DNA from: Streptomyces endocoffeicus
GTDB taxonomy: Bacteria > Actinomycetota > Actinomycetes > Streptomycetales > Streptomycetaceae
Assembly: GCF_016741935.1 (NCBI RefSeq)
Contig: NZ_JAERRG010000011.1
Location: forward strand, 248,001 to 312,000
Reading direction: 5' to 3'
Length of the DNA stretch: 64,000 nucleotides
The position numbers were made by a program, and so were the translations under genes. Shown piece by piece: positions 21,959 through 30,856 of the stretch (the first letter of the stretch is position 1; each line of letters begins with the position of its first letter). The notes beneath the pieces were generated by a model. The model did not search any database. It had not been told where the DNA came from and saw only the letters and a list, made by a program, of their open reading frames with translations.

Positions 21959-23260
21959 TCAGGACCGTGGGGGAGGGGCCGTGGAGCCTCGGGGGAGCAG
22001 GTCGACGGGGAGCACGGTGTCCTGGGGCGTCTCGCCGTCCAGGAGCGTCATCAGGGCCCGCATACCGGCCGCGCCCACCGCCTCCGCCGACAGCCGGACC
22101 GTGGTCAGCTCCGGCTCCACCGCCGTGGCCAGGGCCAGATCGTCGAAGCCGGTCACCGAGATGTCGTCCGGGATCCGCAAGCCCAGCCGCCGGGCCGCCT
22201 TGCAGGCACCCGCGGCCAGGATGTCGTCGTCGCAGACCAGCGCGGTCGGCCGGGGCCCGGGGCGGGCCAGGACGCGCTCGGCGGCCCGGCGGCCCTCCTC
22301 GACGCTCAGCCCCGCGCGTTCGGCGCTCAGCGCGGCGCCCGGGACCCCGTCCACCGCCTCCGCCAGGGCCCCGGCGCGGACCCGGAAGGTCCAGGAGTCC
22401 ACCGCCGCCGCGAGATGGGCCACCCGGCGGTGCCCGAGCCCCAGCAGATGCTCCGCCACCTGCCGCGCCCCGTCCGCGATGTCGAGGTTGACCGTGGCCG
22501 CCGCGGCCGGGTCGTCCGGGTCGCTGTCGAGCATCACCAGCGGCAGCCCGCCGCCGCGCACCGCGACCAGCGCGTCGGCCGCCATGGAGGAGGCGATCAC
22601 CCCGTCCAGCGAGGCGCGCGCCGAGTCGAACGGGTCCCGGGCCGGGCCCACGCCCTCGGGGGAGGGATAGAGCACCACGCCGAAGCCGTGGTCGGCGGCG
22701 ACCCGCTCGGCGCCGGTGTAGACGCGGGCGAAGAACTCGGTCGTCAGCGCGGGCACCACCAGCAGCACGGTCCGGGTGCGGCCCAGGCGGAGGCTGCGGG
22801 CCGCGAGGTTGGGGCGGTAGCCGAGATCCCGCGCGGCGGCCCGCACGGTCTCCACGGTGCGCTCGGAGACCCGTCCGGGCCATTTCTCCCCGAGCACCAG
22901 GGACACGGTCGCCTGGGACACGCCCGCCGCGCGCGCCACATCCCGGCTCGTCGCCCGTCCCGCCGCCGGCCGCCCCGCGGCCGCCCCGCCGCTGCCCGGA
23001 GCCGTCCTGTCGCTGCCCGGGGCCGTCCTGTCGCTGCCCGGGGCCGTCCTGTCGCTGCCCGGGGCCGCCCCGCCGCCGCCCGCGGCCGCCCCGCCGCCGC
23101 CCGCGGCCGCCCCGCCGCCGCCCGTCGCGGCCCCACCGCCCGGAGCCGTCCCGCCGCCCGGGTCACCGCGCCGCGCGGACTCACCCGTCCGGCCGGTTCC
23201 CCGGGAACCTTTCCCGGCGGCCCCGCCCGCCGCGTGGGCGCGGTCCGCGCTCGCCACCAT
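21959..23260 (-). CDS. LacI-family regulator with a long repetitive N-terminal extension
   Basis: DNA-binding repressor of about 433 aa. The helix-turn-helix (TSRDVARAAGVSQATVSLVL) starts only near residue 103, whereas LacI proteins normally begin with it. The extension before it is Gly/Ala-rich and encoded by six 21-bp tandem repeats. The C-terminal sugar-binding-type domain (about 160-430) is complete, ending IPDDISVTGFDDLALATAVEPELTT-like. The ATG at 23260 has GGAGG just upstream, but a start within the extension cannot be excluded. It is divergent from an MFS transporter gene, which it probably controls. Confidence 0.85.
   Translation of the reverse strand: MVASADRAHAAGGAAGKGSRGTGRTGESARRGDPGGGTAPGGGAATGGGGAAAGGGGAAAGGGGAAPGSDRTAPGSDRTAPGSDRTAPGSGGAAAGRPAAGRATSRDVARAAGVSQATVSLVLGEKWPGRVSERTVETVRAAARDLGYRPNLAARSLRLGRTRTVLLVVPALTTEFFARVYTGAERVAADHGFGVVLYPSPEGVGPARDPFDSARASLDGVIASSMAADALVAVRGGGLPLVMLDSDPDDPAAAATVNLDIADGARQVAEHLLGLGHRRVAHLAAAVDSWTFRVRAGALAEAVDGVPGAALSAERAGLSVEEGRRAAERVLARPGPRPTALVCDDDILAAGACKAARRLGLRIPDDISVTGFDDLALATAVEPELTTVRLSAEAVGAAGMRALMTLLDGETPQDTVLPVDLLPRGSTAPPPRS
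22995..23120 (-). repeat. Six 21-bp tandem repeats inside the LacI gene
   Basis: Six contiguous 21-bp units with exact period. The first three encode the seven-residue motif PGSDRTA and the last three AAGGGGA. This is a coding minisatellite, in frame, so copy changes would alter only the linker length. Confidence 0.9.
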
Positions 23261-23358
23261 CGCCTCCGCTCCCCTCGGTCGCCGTACGGCTGACCGCAGG
23301 CTGCTCATTCCGGCCCGCGAGTGGACCCGCGGTGGCGGCCATGGTACGTATGACGCTG

Positions 23359-23378
23359 GACGTTATACGTACAACGTC
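23359..23378. promoter_or_regulatory. Palindromic operator between lacI-type and MFS genes
   Basis: GACGTTATACGTACAACGTC is a 20-bp palindrome with only one mismatched pair. It overlaps a second inverted repeat, GTACGTAT (23344-23351) with ATACGTAC (23365-23372). It is a good candidate operator for the divergent LacI-family regulator. Confidence 0.65.
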
Positions 23379-23456
23379 ACTCACGACCCGCGACACGCTC
23401 GCGACAACCCGGCGGAACCACCGGAACCCACCGGAACCCGCAGGAAGGGGCAGGCA

Positions 23457-24740
23457 ATGGCGGCTGGCTACGGGGAACTGCTGCGCACCCCGCACGCGGC
23501 ACGGCTGCTCACCGGCACGCTGCTCGGACGGCTTCCGAACGCCACCGCCGCCCTCGCCGTGCTGCTCTTCGCCCGCGCCGAGGGCGGCAGCTACGCCCTC
23601 GCCGGGGGGCTCACGGCCGTCTACGGCGCGGCCAACGCGGTGGGCCAGCCGCTGCTGGGCCGGGCCGTGGACCGCGTCGGCCAGCCCCGGGTGATGCTCC
23701 CCGCCGCCGTGGCCTCCGCCCTCGGGATGGTCCTGTTCGCCGTCGTCGGGCTCGAACCGCTGCCCGTGGCGTACGCGGCGATGCTGATCGCCGGGCTGTT
23801 CACCCCGCCGCTGGAGGGCGGGCTGCGGGCGCTGTGGCCCGCGGTGCTGCGGCGCGAGGACCAGGTGCACGCGGCGTACGCGCTGGACGCCGTGGCCCAG
23901 GAGGTGATGTTCGCGGTCGGCCCGCTGCTGGTCACCCTGTCCGTGGCCGTGTGGTCCGAGGCTGCCGCGCTGCTGGTCATCAACGCCGTGGGGGTCGCGG
24001 GCGCGCTCTCCGTCGTGGTCTCGCGGCCCTCGCGGCAGTGGCGCTCCGCGCCGCGCGAGGCCCACTGGCTGGGCGCGCTGCGCTCGCCCGGGCTGCTGGT
24101 GCTGCTCGGCTCGTTCTTCTTCATCGGGCTCGCCCTCGGCGCCATCGCGGTGGCCGCCGTGGCCTACAGCGACGAGCGCGGCGGCGGCATGGTCTCCAGC
24201 GCGCTGCTCTCCGCCCTCGGCGTGGGCGCGCTGGTCGGCGGCATCGTCTACGGCGGCCGCGCCTGGCCCGGCGCGCCCGAACGGCGGCTGCGGCTGCTCG
24301 TGGCCGCGCTGGCGCTGGGCTATCTGCCGCTGATACTGGTGCCGGGCGTCGTCACGATGACCGTCCTCGCCGGGGTGGCGGGCGTGTTCCTGGCTCCGGC
24401 GCTGGCCTGCGCCTTCGTCGTCGTGGACCGCCACGCGCCGTCCGGCACGGTCACCGAGGCGTTCTCCTGGCTGGTGACCACCTTCGTGGTGGGCAACGCG
24501 GTCGGCACCGCCGTGGCCGGGCCCGCCGTCCAGTTCGGCGGGGTGGTCCCCGGATTCGCGGTGCCGGCGGCCGGTGGCGCGGCCGCGCTGGCGGTGCTGC
24601 TGGCGGCCCAGCGGTTCCTCCTGGACGGGCCGCGCCCCGTCATCCGGCCGGCCGCGTACCGAACACCGGATGAACCTCCCGCGGAAAATGATCGCAACCA
24701 TGCCGCCGAACCCGGTTTCAGAGCACGCCATCAGGCGTAA
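23457..24740 (+). CDS. Major facilitator superfamily transporter
   Basis: Predicted 12-segment membrane transporter of 427 aa. It starts MAAGYGELLRTPHAARLLTG and shows MFS-like GRAVDRVGQPRVMLP after the second segment. It resembles drug/sugar exporters of the SotB/YnfM-like kind, but the substrate is unknown. The ATG at 23457 was chosen from AGGAAGGGG upstream; the open frame extends 200 codons further only as antisense of the LacI gene. The gene ends 9 bp before pafA. Regulation by the divergent LacI protein is inferred. Confidence 0.85.
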   Translation: MAAGYGELLRTPHAARLLTGTLLGRLPNATAALAVLLFARAEGGSYALAGGLTAVYGAANAVGQPLLGRAVDRVGQPRVMLPAAVASALGMVLFAVVGLEPLPVAYAAMLIAGLFTPPLEGGLRALWPAVLRREDQVHAAYALDAVAQEVMFAVGPLLVTLSVAVWSEAAALLVINAVGVAGALSVVVSRPSRQWRSAPREAHWLGALRSPGLLVLLGSFFFIGLALGAIAVAAVAYSDERGGGMVSSALLSALGVGALVGGIVYGGRAWPGAPERRLRLLVAALALGYLPLILVPGVVTMTVLAGVAGVFLAPALACAFVVVDRHAPSGTVTEAFSWLVTTFVVGNAVGTAVAGPAVQFGGVVPGFAVPAAGGAAALAVLLAAQRFLLDGPRPVIRPAAYRTPDEPPAENDRNHAAEPGFRARHQA

Positions 24741-24749
24741 TGTTCAGGC

Positions 24750-26111
24750 ATGGACCGCCGCATTTTCGGGCTGGAGAACGAGTACGGCGTCACGTGCACA
24801 TTCAGGGGACAGCGCCGGTTGTCTCCTGACGAAGTGGCGCGGTACCTCTTCCGCCGTGTCGTCTCCTGGGGCCGCAGCAGCAATGTCTTCCTGCGCAACG
24901 GCGCCCGCCTCTATCTCGACGTGGGCTCACACCCGGAATACGCGACACCCGAGTGTGACAATGTGACCGAACTGGTCACCCACGACAAAGCGGGCGAGCG
25001 CATTCTCGAAGGTCTGCTCGTGGACGCGGAGCGCCGCCTGCACGAGGAGGGAATCGCGGGCGACGTCTATCTCTTCAAGAACAACACCGACTCCGCGGGC
25101 AACTCCTACGGCTGCCACGAGAACTATCTGGTGGCACGGCACGGGGAGTTCTCCCGGCTCGCCGACATTCTCATCCCGTTCCTGGTGACGCGACAGCTCC
25201 TGTGCGGCGCGGGCAAGGTCCTCCAGACCCCCCGCGGCGCGGTCTACTGCGTCAGCCAGCGCGCCGAGCACATCTGGGAGGGCGTCAGCTCCGCCACGAC
25301 CCGCTCCCGGCCGATCATCAACACCCGCGACGAACCCCACGCCGACGCCGAGCGCTACCGCCGGCTGCATGTCATCGTGGGCGACTCCAACATGTCCGAG
25401 ACCACCATGCTGCTCAAGGTCGGCGCCACCGACCTGGTGCTCCGCATGATCGAGGCGGGCACGGTGATGCGCGACCTGACCCTGGAGAACCCCATCCGGG
25501 CGATCCGCGAGGTCAGCCACGACATCACCGGGCAGCGCAAGGTGCGGCTCGCCAGCGGGCGCGAGGCGTCCGCCCTGGAGGTGCAGCAGGAGTACTACGA
25601 GAAGGCCGTCGACTTCTGCGAGCGCCGGGGCATCCGCACCGGCATGGTCGAGCGCGTCCTCGAGCTGTGGGGCCGCACCCTCGACGCGATCCGCACCGAG
25701 GAGCTCGACCGGATCGGCACCGAAATCGACTGGGTGATGAAGTACCAGCTCATCGAGCGGTACCGGGCGAAGAACAACATCACCATGTCGCATCCCCGCA
25801 TCGCCCAGATAGACCTCGCCTACCACGACATCCACCGCCGCCGCGGGCTCTACTACCTGCTGGAGAAGCGCGGCCAGGCGGCCCGGGTCTGCAACGACTT
25901 GAAGATCTTCGAGGGCAAGTCGGTCCCACCGCAGACCACCCGCGCCCGGCTGCGCGGCGACTTCATCCGCCGGGCCCAGGAGCAGCGCCGCGATTTCACC
26001 GTCGACTGGGTGCATCTGAAGCTCAATGACCAGGCGCAGCGCACCGTGCTGTGCAAGGACCCGTTCCGCTCGGTCGACGACCGGGTGGAGAAGCTGATCG
26101 CCGGTATGTGA
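24750..26111 (+). CDS. pafA: Pup-protein ligase PafA
   Basis: ATP-dependent ligase that joins the C-terminal Glu of Pup to substrate lysines, 453 aa. It is a paralogue of Dop: FGLENEYGVTCTF at residues 6-18 with the metal-binding Glu, the SHPEYATPECDN segment with the nearby catalytic Asp, YLFKNNTDSAGNSYGCHENY and IINTRDEPHADAERYRRLH. It lacks the Dop loop. The MFS gene inserted between the proteasome genes and pafA is typical of Streptomyces. Confidence 0.96.
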   Translation: MDRRIFGLENEYGVTCTFRGQRRLSPDEVARYLFRRVVSWGRSSNVFLRNGARLYLDVGSHPEYATPECDNVTELVTHDKAGERILEGLLVDAERRLHEEGIAGDVYLFKNNTDSAGNSYGCHENYLVARHGEFSRLADILIPFLVTRQLLCGAGKVLQTPRGAVYCVSQRAEHIWEGVSSATTRSRPIINTRDEPHADAERYRRLHVIVGDSNMSETTMLLKVGATDLVLRMIEAGTVMRDLTLENPIRAIREVSHDITGQRKVRLASGREASALEVQQEYYEKAVDFCERRGIRTGMVERVLELWGRTLDAIRTEELDRIGTEIDWVMKYQLIERYRAKNNITMSHPRIAQIDLAYHDIHRRRGLYYLLEKRGQAARVCNDLKIFEGKSVPPQTTRARLRGDFIRRAQEQRRDFTVDWVHLKLNDQAQRTVLCKDPFRSVDDRVEKLIAGM

Positions 26112-26133
26112 CCGGCGTACGGCTTACCTTCCC

Positions 26134-26168
26134 CTCGGGCCCCGTGCGTTCTCCGGACGGGGCCCGAG
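26134..26168 (+). terminator. Terminator after pafA
   Basis: CTCGGGCCCCGT (26134-26145) and ACGGGGCCCGAG (26157-26168) form a perfect 12-bp stem with an 11-nt loop. Confidence 0.7.
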
Positions 26169-26223
26169 TCACGTCGTAGAGTGGCGCGCACTGGCCATCG
26201 AAGATCTACCTAACGAGGACTCC

Positions 26224-27219
26224 GTGCGTCGACGCTCCGTACTCCTTGCCGTGCCCGCGGGCCTGCTGACACTCGCGGGCTGCGGTGACGATAAGTCAGG
26301 GTCAGACAAGACCAAGCCGTCCCAGGAGCCGACGAGCCAGAGTCCCTCACCGGCCCCCAGCGGCAAGATCGTCTCCGGTCCGGTGCCGGCCATCACCGCG
26401 GGCAAGAAGTTCGGTGAGAAACCGAAGGTCGCCAAGGGCACGGGGAAGCCCTCGCAGGATCTCGCGGTCAAGACGATCAGTGAGGGCGACGGCAAGAAGA
26501 CGGTCAAGGGCGACTGGCTCCAGATCAACTACCTGGCGCAGATCTGGGACACCGGGAAGGTGATCGACAACACCTTCGACAAGAAGAAGACCGCCGCCTT
26601 CCCGATCGGCAAGGGCCAGGTCCTCCCGGGCTGGGACCAGGGACTGCTGGGCCGGAACCTCGGCAGCCGGCTGGAGCTGGCCGTCCCGCCCGCGTACGCC
26701 TACGGTAAGCAGGGCCAGCCGCAGGCCGGTATCAAGGGCACCGACACGCTGGTCTTCGTCATCGACCTCGTCGGCGCCTACAACGCCAAGAGCTCGGCCA
26801 AGGGCAGCAAGGTGGAGCAGACCGACGCCGCTCTGCCCAAGGTGTCCGTCAACACCGACGGCAAGGCGCCCAGTATCACCGTCCCCAAGAAGTCCGCGCC
26901 GAAGAAGCTGGTCTCCGGTTACGTCATCGAGGGTGACGGCAAGGAGGTCAAGAAGACCGACGCGCTGCTCGTCCAGTACAAGGGCGTGCTGTGGGACGGC
27001 GGCAAGGAGTTCGACTCCACCTACAAGCGCGGCGAGCTCGCCCAGTTCTCGCTCCAGCAGGTCGTCAAGGGCTGGTCGCAGGGGCTGACGGGGAAGAAGG
27101 TGGGCAGCCGGGTGCTGATCGTCGTGCCCCCGGACCTGGGCTACGGCAAGGCGGCCCAGAAGGGCATCCCCGCCAACTCCACGCTGGTGTTCTCCGTGGA
27201 TATCCTGGCGATTCTGTAG
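26224..27219 (+). CDS. Lipoprotein with two FKBP-type prolyl isomerase domains
   Basis: Predicted cell-surface peptidyl-prolyl isomerase, 331 aa. The signal peptide ends in lipobox LAGC with Cys20. Two FKBP domains are visible: about 75-190 (LPGWDQGLLGRNLGSRLELA and PPAYAYG) and about 215-331 (VVKGWSQGLTGKKVGSRVL and PPDLGYG). A GTG start at 26224 is preceded by AACGAGGA. The tandem FKBP arrangement and the next gene, a third FKBP, form a local isomerase cluster between pafA and pafB. Confidence 0.9.
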   Translation: MRRRSVLLAVPAGLLTLAGCGDDKSGSDKTKPSQEPTSQSPSPAPSGKIVSGPVPAITAGKKFGEKPKVAKGTGKPSQDLAVKTISEGDGKKTVKGDWLQINYLAQIWDTGKVIDNTFDKKKTAAFPIGKGQVLPGWDQGLLGRNLGSRLELAVPPAYAYGKQGQPQAGIKGTDTLVFVIDLVGAYNAKSSAKGSKVEQTDAALPKVSVNTDGKAPSITVPKKSAPKKLVSGYVIEGDGKEVKKTDALLVQYKGVLWDGGKEFDSTYKRGELAQFSLQQVVKGWSQGLTGKKVGSRVLIVVPPDLGYGKAAQKGIPANSTLVFSVDILAIL

Positions 27220-27258
27220 CCTGTGCGGGTTGCCCACCACGTCACAAGGAGCAATTTC

Positions 27259-27633
27259 GTGAGCATCGAGAAGCCCGAGGTCGACTTCCCGGGCGGCGAG
27301 CCGCCGGCCGAGCTGGAGATCAAGGACATCTGGGAGGGCGACGGGCCCGTGGCCAAGGCCGGCGACAACGTCGCCGTGCACTATGTGGGGGTCTCCTTCA
27401 GCACGGGTGAGGAGTTCGACGCGAGCTACAACCGCGGCGCCCCGCTGCGGATCCAGCTCGGTGTTGGCCAGGTCATCTCCGGCTGGGACCAGGGCCTGCA
27501 GGGGATGAAGGTCGGCGGCCGCCGTCAGCTCATCGTCCCGGCGCACCTCGGCTACGGCGACCGGGGCGCCGGTGGTGGCCGGATCAAGCCGGGCGAGACG
27601 CTGATCTTCGTCTGCGACCTGGTCTCCGTCTGA
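27259..27633 (+). CDS. Cytoplasmic FKBP-type prolyl isomerase
   Basis: Single-domain FKBP of 124 aa without a signal peptide. It has the usual VHYVGVSFSTGEEFDASYNRG, VISGWDQGLQGMKVGGRRQL and PAHLGYGDRG segments. The GTG at 27259 was chosen from AAGGAG 8 bp upstream. It starts 39 bp after the lipoprotein FKBP and ends before a clear intrinsic terminator. Confidence 0.93.
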   Translation: MSIEKPEVDFPGGEPPAELEIKDIWEGDGPVAKAGDNVAVHYVGVSFSTGEEFDASYNRGAPLRIQLGVGQVISGWDQGLQGMKVGGRRQLIVPAHLGYGDRGAGGGRIKPGETLIFVCDLVSV

Positions 27634-27649
27634 GACGGCCGTCCGTCGC

Positions 27650-27689
27650 GCCGAGGGCTCCTGCCGGTGAGCAGGGGCCCTCGGCTTTT
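27650..27689 (+). terminator. Intrinsic terminator after the FKBP genes
   Basis: GCCGAGGGC (27650-27658) pairs with GCCCTCGGC (27677-27685), with an inner CCTGC/GCAGG stem, followed by TTTT. Confidence 0.85.
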
Positions 27690-27747
27690 GCCGCGCGTCC
27701 CGGTAGCGGTACGGTCACGTGCGTAAGGTCACGAAGAAAGGGCGTCG

Positions 27748-28713
27748 ATGGCGATTGCCAAGGCCGAGCGGTTGATGAACCTGGCCCTGTGCCTGCTGGG
27801 AACGCGGCGTCCGCTGACCAAACGGGAGTTGCGGGGCTCCATAGAGGCGTACCTCCAGACCGACACGGCCAACGACGAAGCGTTCAACCGTATGTTCGAA
27901 CGCGACAAGGATGATCTGCGTGAACTCGGCCTGATCATCGAGACGGTGGAGGGCCTCGACGGCGAGATCGGCTATCTCGCCCGACGGGACAGCAACCGCC
28001 TCCCGCCGATCACCCTCGACGCCGAGGAGGCCGCCGCCCTCGGCCTCGCCGCCAAGGTCTGGCAGCAGGCCCGGCTCGCGGGCGCCGCCAGCGGCGCCCT
28101 GCAGAAGCTGCGCGCCGCCGGGATGCCGGTCGCCGAGGACCCGTACGACACGCCCGGGCACAGCGCGCTGGAGCCGCGCATCCCGGTCCATGAGAGCGCC
28201 TTCGAGCCGCTGATGCTCGCCTGCCGCGACCGCCGCCCCGTCGTCTTCGACTACCGCAAGGCGAACGCCGCGCGCCCCGAGCAGCGGCAGGTCGAGCCCT
28301 GGACCCTGGAGTGCTGGCGCGGCCACTGGTATCTCGCCGGATGGGACCGTGAGCGCGCCGCCGAGCGGGTCTTCCGGCTCTCCCGGATCACCGGCCGGGT
28401 CCGGCTGCGGTCCGGCGAGTTCACCGCCGAGGTGCCCGACCACGTCACCGTCCGGGAGACCGTGGAGAGCTGGGCGGGCGAGACCGCCAACGGCACCGCC
28501 CGGATCCGGCTGCGCTCGGGCCACGGCTATCCGCTGCGGGCGAAGGCGCTGTCCACCGGGGAGGCCGGCGACGGCTGGGACGAGCTGGAGATTCCGTACG
28601 GGCACGGCCTGGACGCCTGGCTCGTGGAGTTCGGCCCGGACGTGGTCGTACTGGCGCCCGAGGAACTGCGGGCGGATGTCGTGGACCGGCTGCGCGCGGT
28701 CGCCAAGGGCTGA
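27748..28713 (+). CDS. pafB: WYL-domain DNA-damage regulator PafB
   Basis: 321 aa. N-terminal winged helix (RLMNLALCLLGTRRPLTKRE) and a central WYL domain (about 140-240: PVVFDYRKANAARPEQRQVE, ending in GHWYLAGWDRERAAERVFRLSRI). In mycobacteria PafB and PafC act together to switch on a LexA-independent DNA damage response. Identification rests on the domain layout and on the pafA-FKBP-pafB-pafC order. The start of pafC lies 20 bp downstream, suggesting co-translation. Confidence 0.9.
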   Translation: MAIAKAERLMNLALCLLGTRRPLTKRELRGSIEAYLQTDTANDEAFNRMFERDKDDLRELGLIIETVEGLDGEIGYLARRDSNRLPPITLDAEEAAALGLAAKVWQQARLAGAASGALQKLRAAGMPVAEDPYDTPGHSALEPRIPVHESAFEPLMLACRDRRPVVFDYRKANAARPEQRQVEPWTLECWRGHWYLAGWDRERAAERVFRLSRITGRVRLRSGEFTAEVPDHVTVRETVESWAGETANGTARIRLRSGHGYPLRAKALSTGEAGDGWDELEIPYGHGLDAWLVEFGPDVVVLAPEELRADVVDRLRAVAKG

Positions 28714-28733
28714 GGGGACGGACTTACTTCACC

Positions 28734-29693
28734 ATGGCCGGAAACGCCATTGACCAGACCCGGCGGATGCTCTCCCTGGTGACGTATCTGCGCGAGCGCC
28801 CCGGCGCCCGCGTCGCCGACGTCGCCCGGGCCTTCGGCATCAGCGAGGACGAGCTGATCGCCGACCTGGATGTGCTGCCGCTGTGCGGCACCAGCTTCCG
28901 CGGCGGCGACCTGATGGACATCGACACCGACGGAGAGCGGATCTGGTGGCACAACCCCGATGACGTGGCCGAGCCGCTGCGGCTGGCCGCCGACGAGGCC
29001 ACCGCGCTGCTGGTCGCCGCCCGCGCCGTCGCCACCCTCCCCGGGCTGCGCGAGGGCGACCGGGACGCGCTGCTGCGGTCCACCGCCAAGCTGGAGGCCG
29101 CGGCGGGCGAGGCGGCGGGCGCCAGCTCCCGGCTGTCGGTGATCTTCGAGTCGGAGGGCGGGGTCTTCGCCGATGTCGACCGCGCCATCTCCGAGCGCCG
29201 CAGGCTGTGGCTGCGCTACTACTCACCCGCGCGTGACGAGATCACCGAGCGCGAGGTCGACCCGATCCGGCTCTTCGCCGTCGGCCGCACCTACATGGAG
29301 GCGTGGTGCCGCCTCTCCGAGGCGCGGCGGACCTTCCGGCTGGACCGGGTCGTCGAGATCAAGCTGCTGGACGACGCGTCCGATCCGCCGCCGATCGAGC
29401 TGCGCGACCTGTCGGAGCTGTCCTCCGCCCTGGTGCAGACGGGCGCCGAGGACCCCGAGGTGGTCGTCGAGGTCGGCCCCGGCGGGCGCTGGGTCGCCGA
29501 GTACTACCCGCACGACAGCGCCGATGAGCTGCCCGACGGCGGCCTCCGGATCACGCTGCGCGCGCCCGACCCCGGCTCGCTGCGGCGCCTGGCGCTGCGG
29601 CTGGGCGGGGACGGCAGGATCGTCTCGCCGCGGGAGCTGGCGGACAGCGCTCGGGACGCGGCGCGGCAGGCGCTCGCGGCGTACGGTGAGTGA
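28734..29693 (+). CDS. pafC: WYL-domain DNA-damage regulator PafC
   Basis: 319 aa, partner of PafB. N-terminal helix-turn-helix (MLSLVTYLRERPGARVADVA) and a WYL domain in which the LWLRYYSPARDE and RTYMEAWCRLSEARRTFRLD segments are clear. Stop is 13 bp before a small zinc-ribbon gene. The role in mycobacterium-type DNA damage response is taken from the family; it has not been read from this sequence. Confidence 0.9.
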   Translation: MAGNAIDQTRRMLSLVTYLRERPGARVADVARAFGISEDELIADLDVLPLCGTSFRGGDLMDIDTDGERIWWHNPDDVAEPLRLAADEATALLVAARAVATLPGLREGDRDALLRSTAKLEAAAGEAAGASSRLSVIFESEGGVFADVDRAISERRRLWLRYYSPARDEITEREVDPIRLFAVGRTYMEAWCRLSEARRTFRLDRVVEIKLLDDASDPPPIELRDLSELSSALVQTGAEDPEVVVEVGPGGRWVAEYYPHDSADELPDGGLRITLRAPDPGSLRRLALRLGGDGRIVSPRELADSARDAARQALAAYGE

Positions 29694-29706
29694 AGGGACG
29701 CACACA

Positions 29707-29949
29707 GTGACCGCACGGGGGAGTGCCACGTCGGTGATCTTCAAGGCAGCCTGTCCGCAGTGCCGCGGCCGGTTCGAGCTGGCCGCGGGCGCCCTGCGGC
29801 TGGCCATCGGGGCCAGCCACCGCACCACCTTCTACTCCTTCACCTGCCCCGACTGCGGAACCGCGGTGCGCAAACCGGCGGGGGAGCGGATCGTGGAGCT
29901 GCTCACCGGCGGCGGGGTGCGTACACTGCGCCTGCACTCCACCGTCTAG
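29707..29949 (+). CDS. Small zinc-ribbon protein
   Basis: 80-aa protein of unknown function with two CxxC knuckles, ACPQCRGRF near residue 16 and TCPDCGTAV near residue 49, which should bind one zinc ion. The GTG start at 29707 is preceded by GAAGGGA. It follows pafC by 13 bp and is likely in the same transcript. Confidence 0.75.
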   Translation: MTARGSATSVIFKAACPQCRGRFELAAGALRLAIGASHRTTFYSFTCPDCGTAVRKPAGERIVELLTGGGVRTLRLHSTV

Positions 29950-29959
29950 GCTCTCCCGC

Positions 29960-30163
29960 ATGCTCTGGCCGATGCTCGCCCTCGCCCTCGCCTTCTGCGG
30001 AATCGCCGTTCTCGCCGTGCTCTCGGCGCGGGTCTACGCCGAGGTCCGCAGGCTGGCCCGGCAGGTGTCGGACAGCTCGGAGCGGATCACCCGGGCCGCG
30101 GAGGACCTGGAGCGGGCCTCGACTCCGCTGGGGTCAACCGTCGACGCGCTGCGTCGGCAGTAA
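29960..30163 (+). CDS. Small single-span membrane protein
   Basis: 67 aa with one N-terminal membrane helix (LALALAFCGIAVLAVLSARV) and a charged helical cytoplasmic part resembling the DUF948 type. It lies 10 bp after the zinc-ribbon gene and is conserved upstream of tatA in Streptomyces. The last six codons fall inside the first unit of a 23-bp tandem repeat. Confidence 0.65.
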   Translation: MLWPMLALALAFCGIAVLAVLSARVYAEVRRLARQVSDSSERITRAAEDLERASTPLGSTVDALRRQ

Positions 30164-30260
30164 GGGCCGCGCCGCGTCGGCAGTGACTGTCGCGCCGTGT
30201 CGGCGGTAAGGGGCGCGCCGCGTCGGCGGTGACTGCGGCGCCGCGTCGGCGGTGAGGGCC
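30146..30260 (+). repeat. Five 23-bp tandem repeats
   Basis: Five consecutive 23-bp units with exact period, each starting GCGCYGYGTCGGC; units end alternately in GTAAGGG-type and GTGACTG-type sequence. The first overlaps the 3' end of the preceding gene. The rest of the 30164-30500 gap contains no gene I can support apart from the tatA leader. Confidence 0.85.
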
Positions 30261-30500
30261 GCCGCCGGATTCCTCGCCGTTCGCCGCTGATGGGCACTCT
30301 GCTGCCCCACAGCCAAGCGGGGTACGCTGAGATTCCGTGGCCCCGGAAACGAGGCGGAGGGCCGCAACCCGGAGTCCGCACGGGGATTGCTTCCGGTTTA
30401 CCCCCGCGCGCTACGATCGCTGACAGCACGGCTGCCGGACACCTGTCCGACCGGTCGGGCAGCCCCACCCCCAGCCGCCTCGGTGAGAAGGTAGACGCTT

Positions 30501-30794
30501 ATGCTGTTCGGAAAGATCGGCGTTCCCGAGATTCTCCTCATCCTTGTCGTCGTGCTGCTGCTGTTCGGTGCCAAGAAGCTTCCGGACATGGCGCGCTCGC
30601 TGGGCAAGTCGGCCCGGATCCTCAAGAGCGAGGCGAAGGCGATGAAGTCGGACGGCCAGCAGCAGAGCGCGGCGCCGGCCGACCCGCCCCACCCCGGTCA
30701 GGACGACGCCACTCACCGCACCATCCAGGCCGCGCCCGGAGACGTGACCAGCTCGCGCCCGGTGTCGGAGCCGAGCGACACCACCAAGCGCTGA
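30501..30794 (+). CDS. tatA: Twin-arginine translocase subunit TatA
   Basis: 97 aa. One N-terminal membrane helix (PEILLILVVVLLLFGAKKLP) with the FG hinge, then an amphipathic helix DMARSLGKSARILKSEAKAM and a flexible tail. It oligomerises to form the Tat pore. It is followed by tatC 62 bp downstream. The Tat-dependent amidohydrolase encoded at 49143-52553 would be a client. Confidence 0.95.
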   Translation: MLFGKIGVPEILLILVVVLLLFGAKKLPDMARSLGKSARILKSEAKAMKSDGQQQSAAPADPPHPGQDDATHRTIQAAPGDVTSSRPVSEPSDTTKR

Positions 30795-30856
30795 CCCAGG
30801 GCCACTTGACGGCGGCGCGAAGGGCCGCCGCCGGACGCACGAGATGAGGACGTGGG

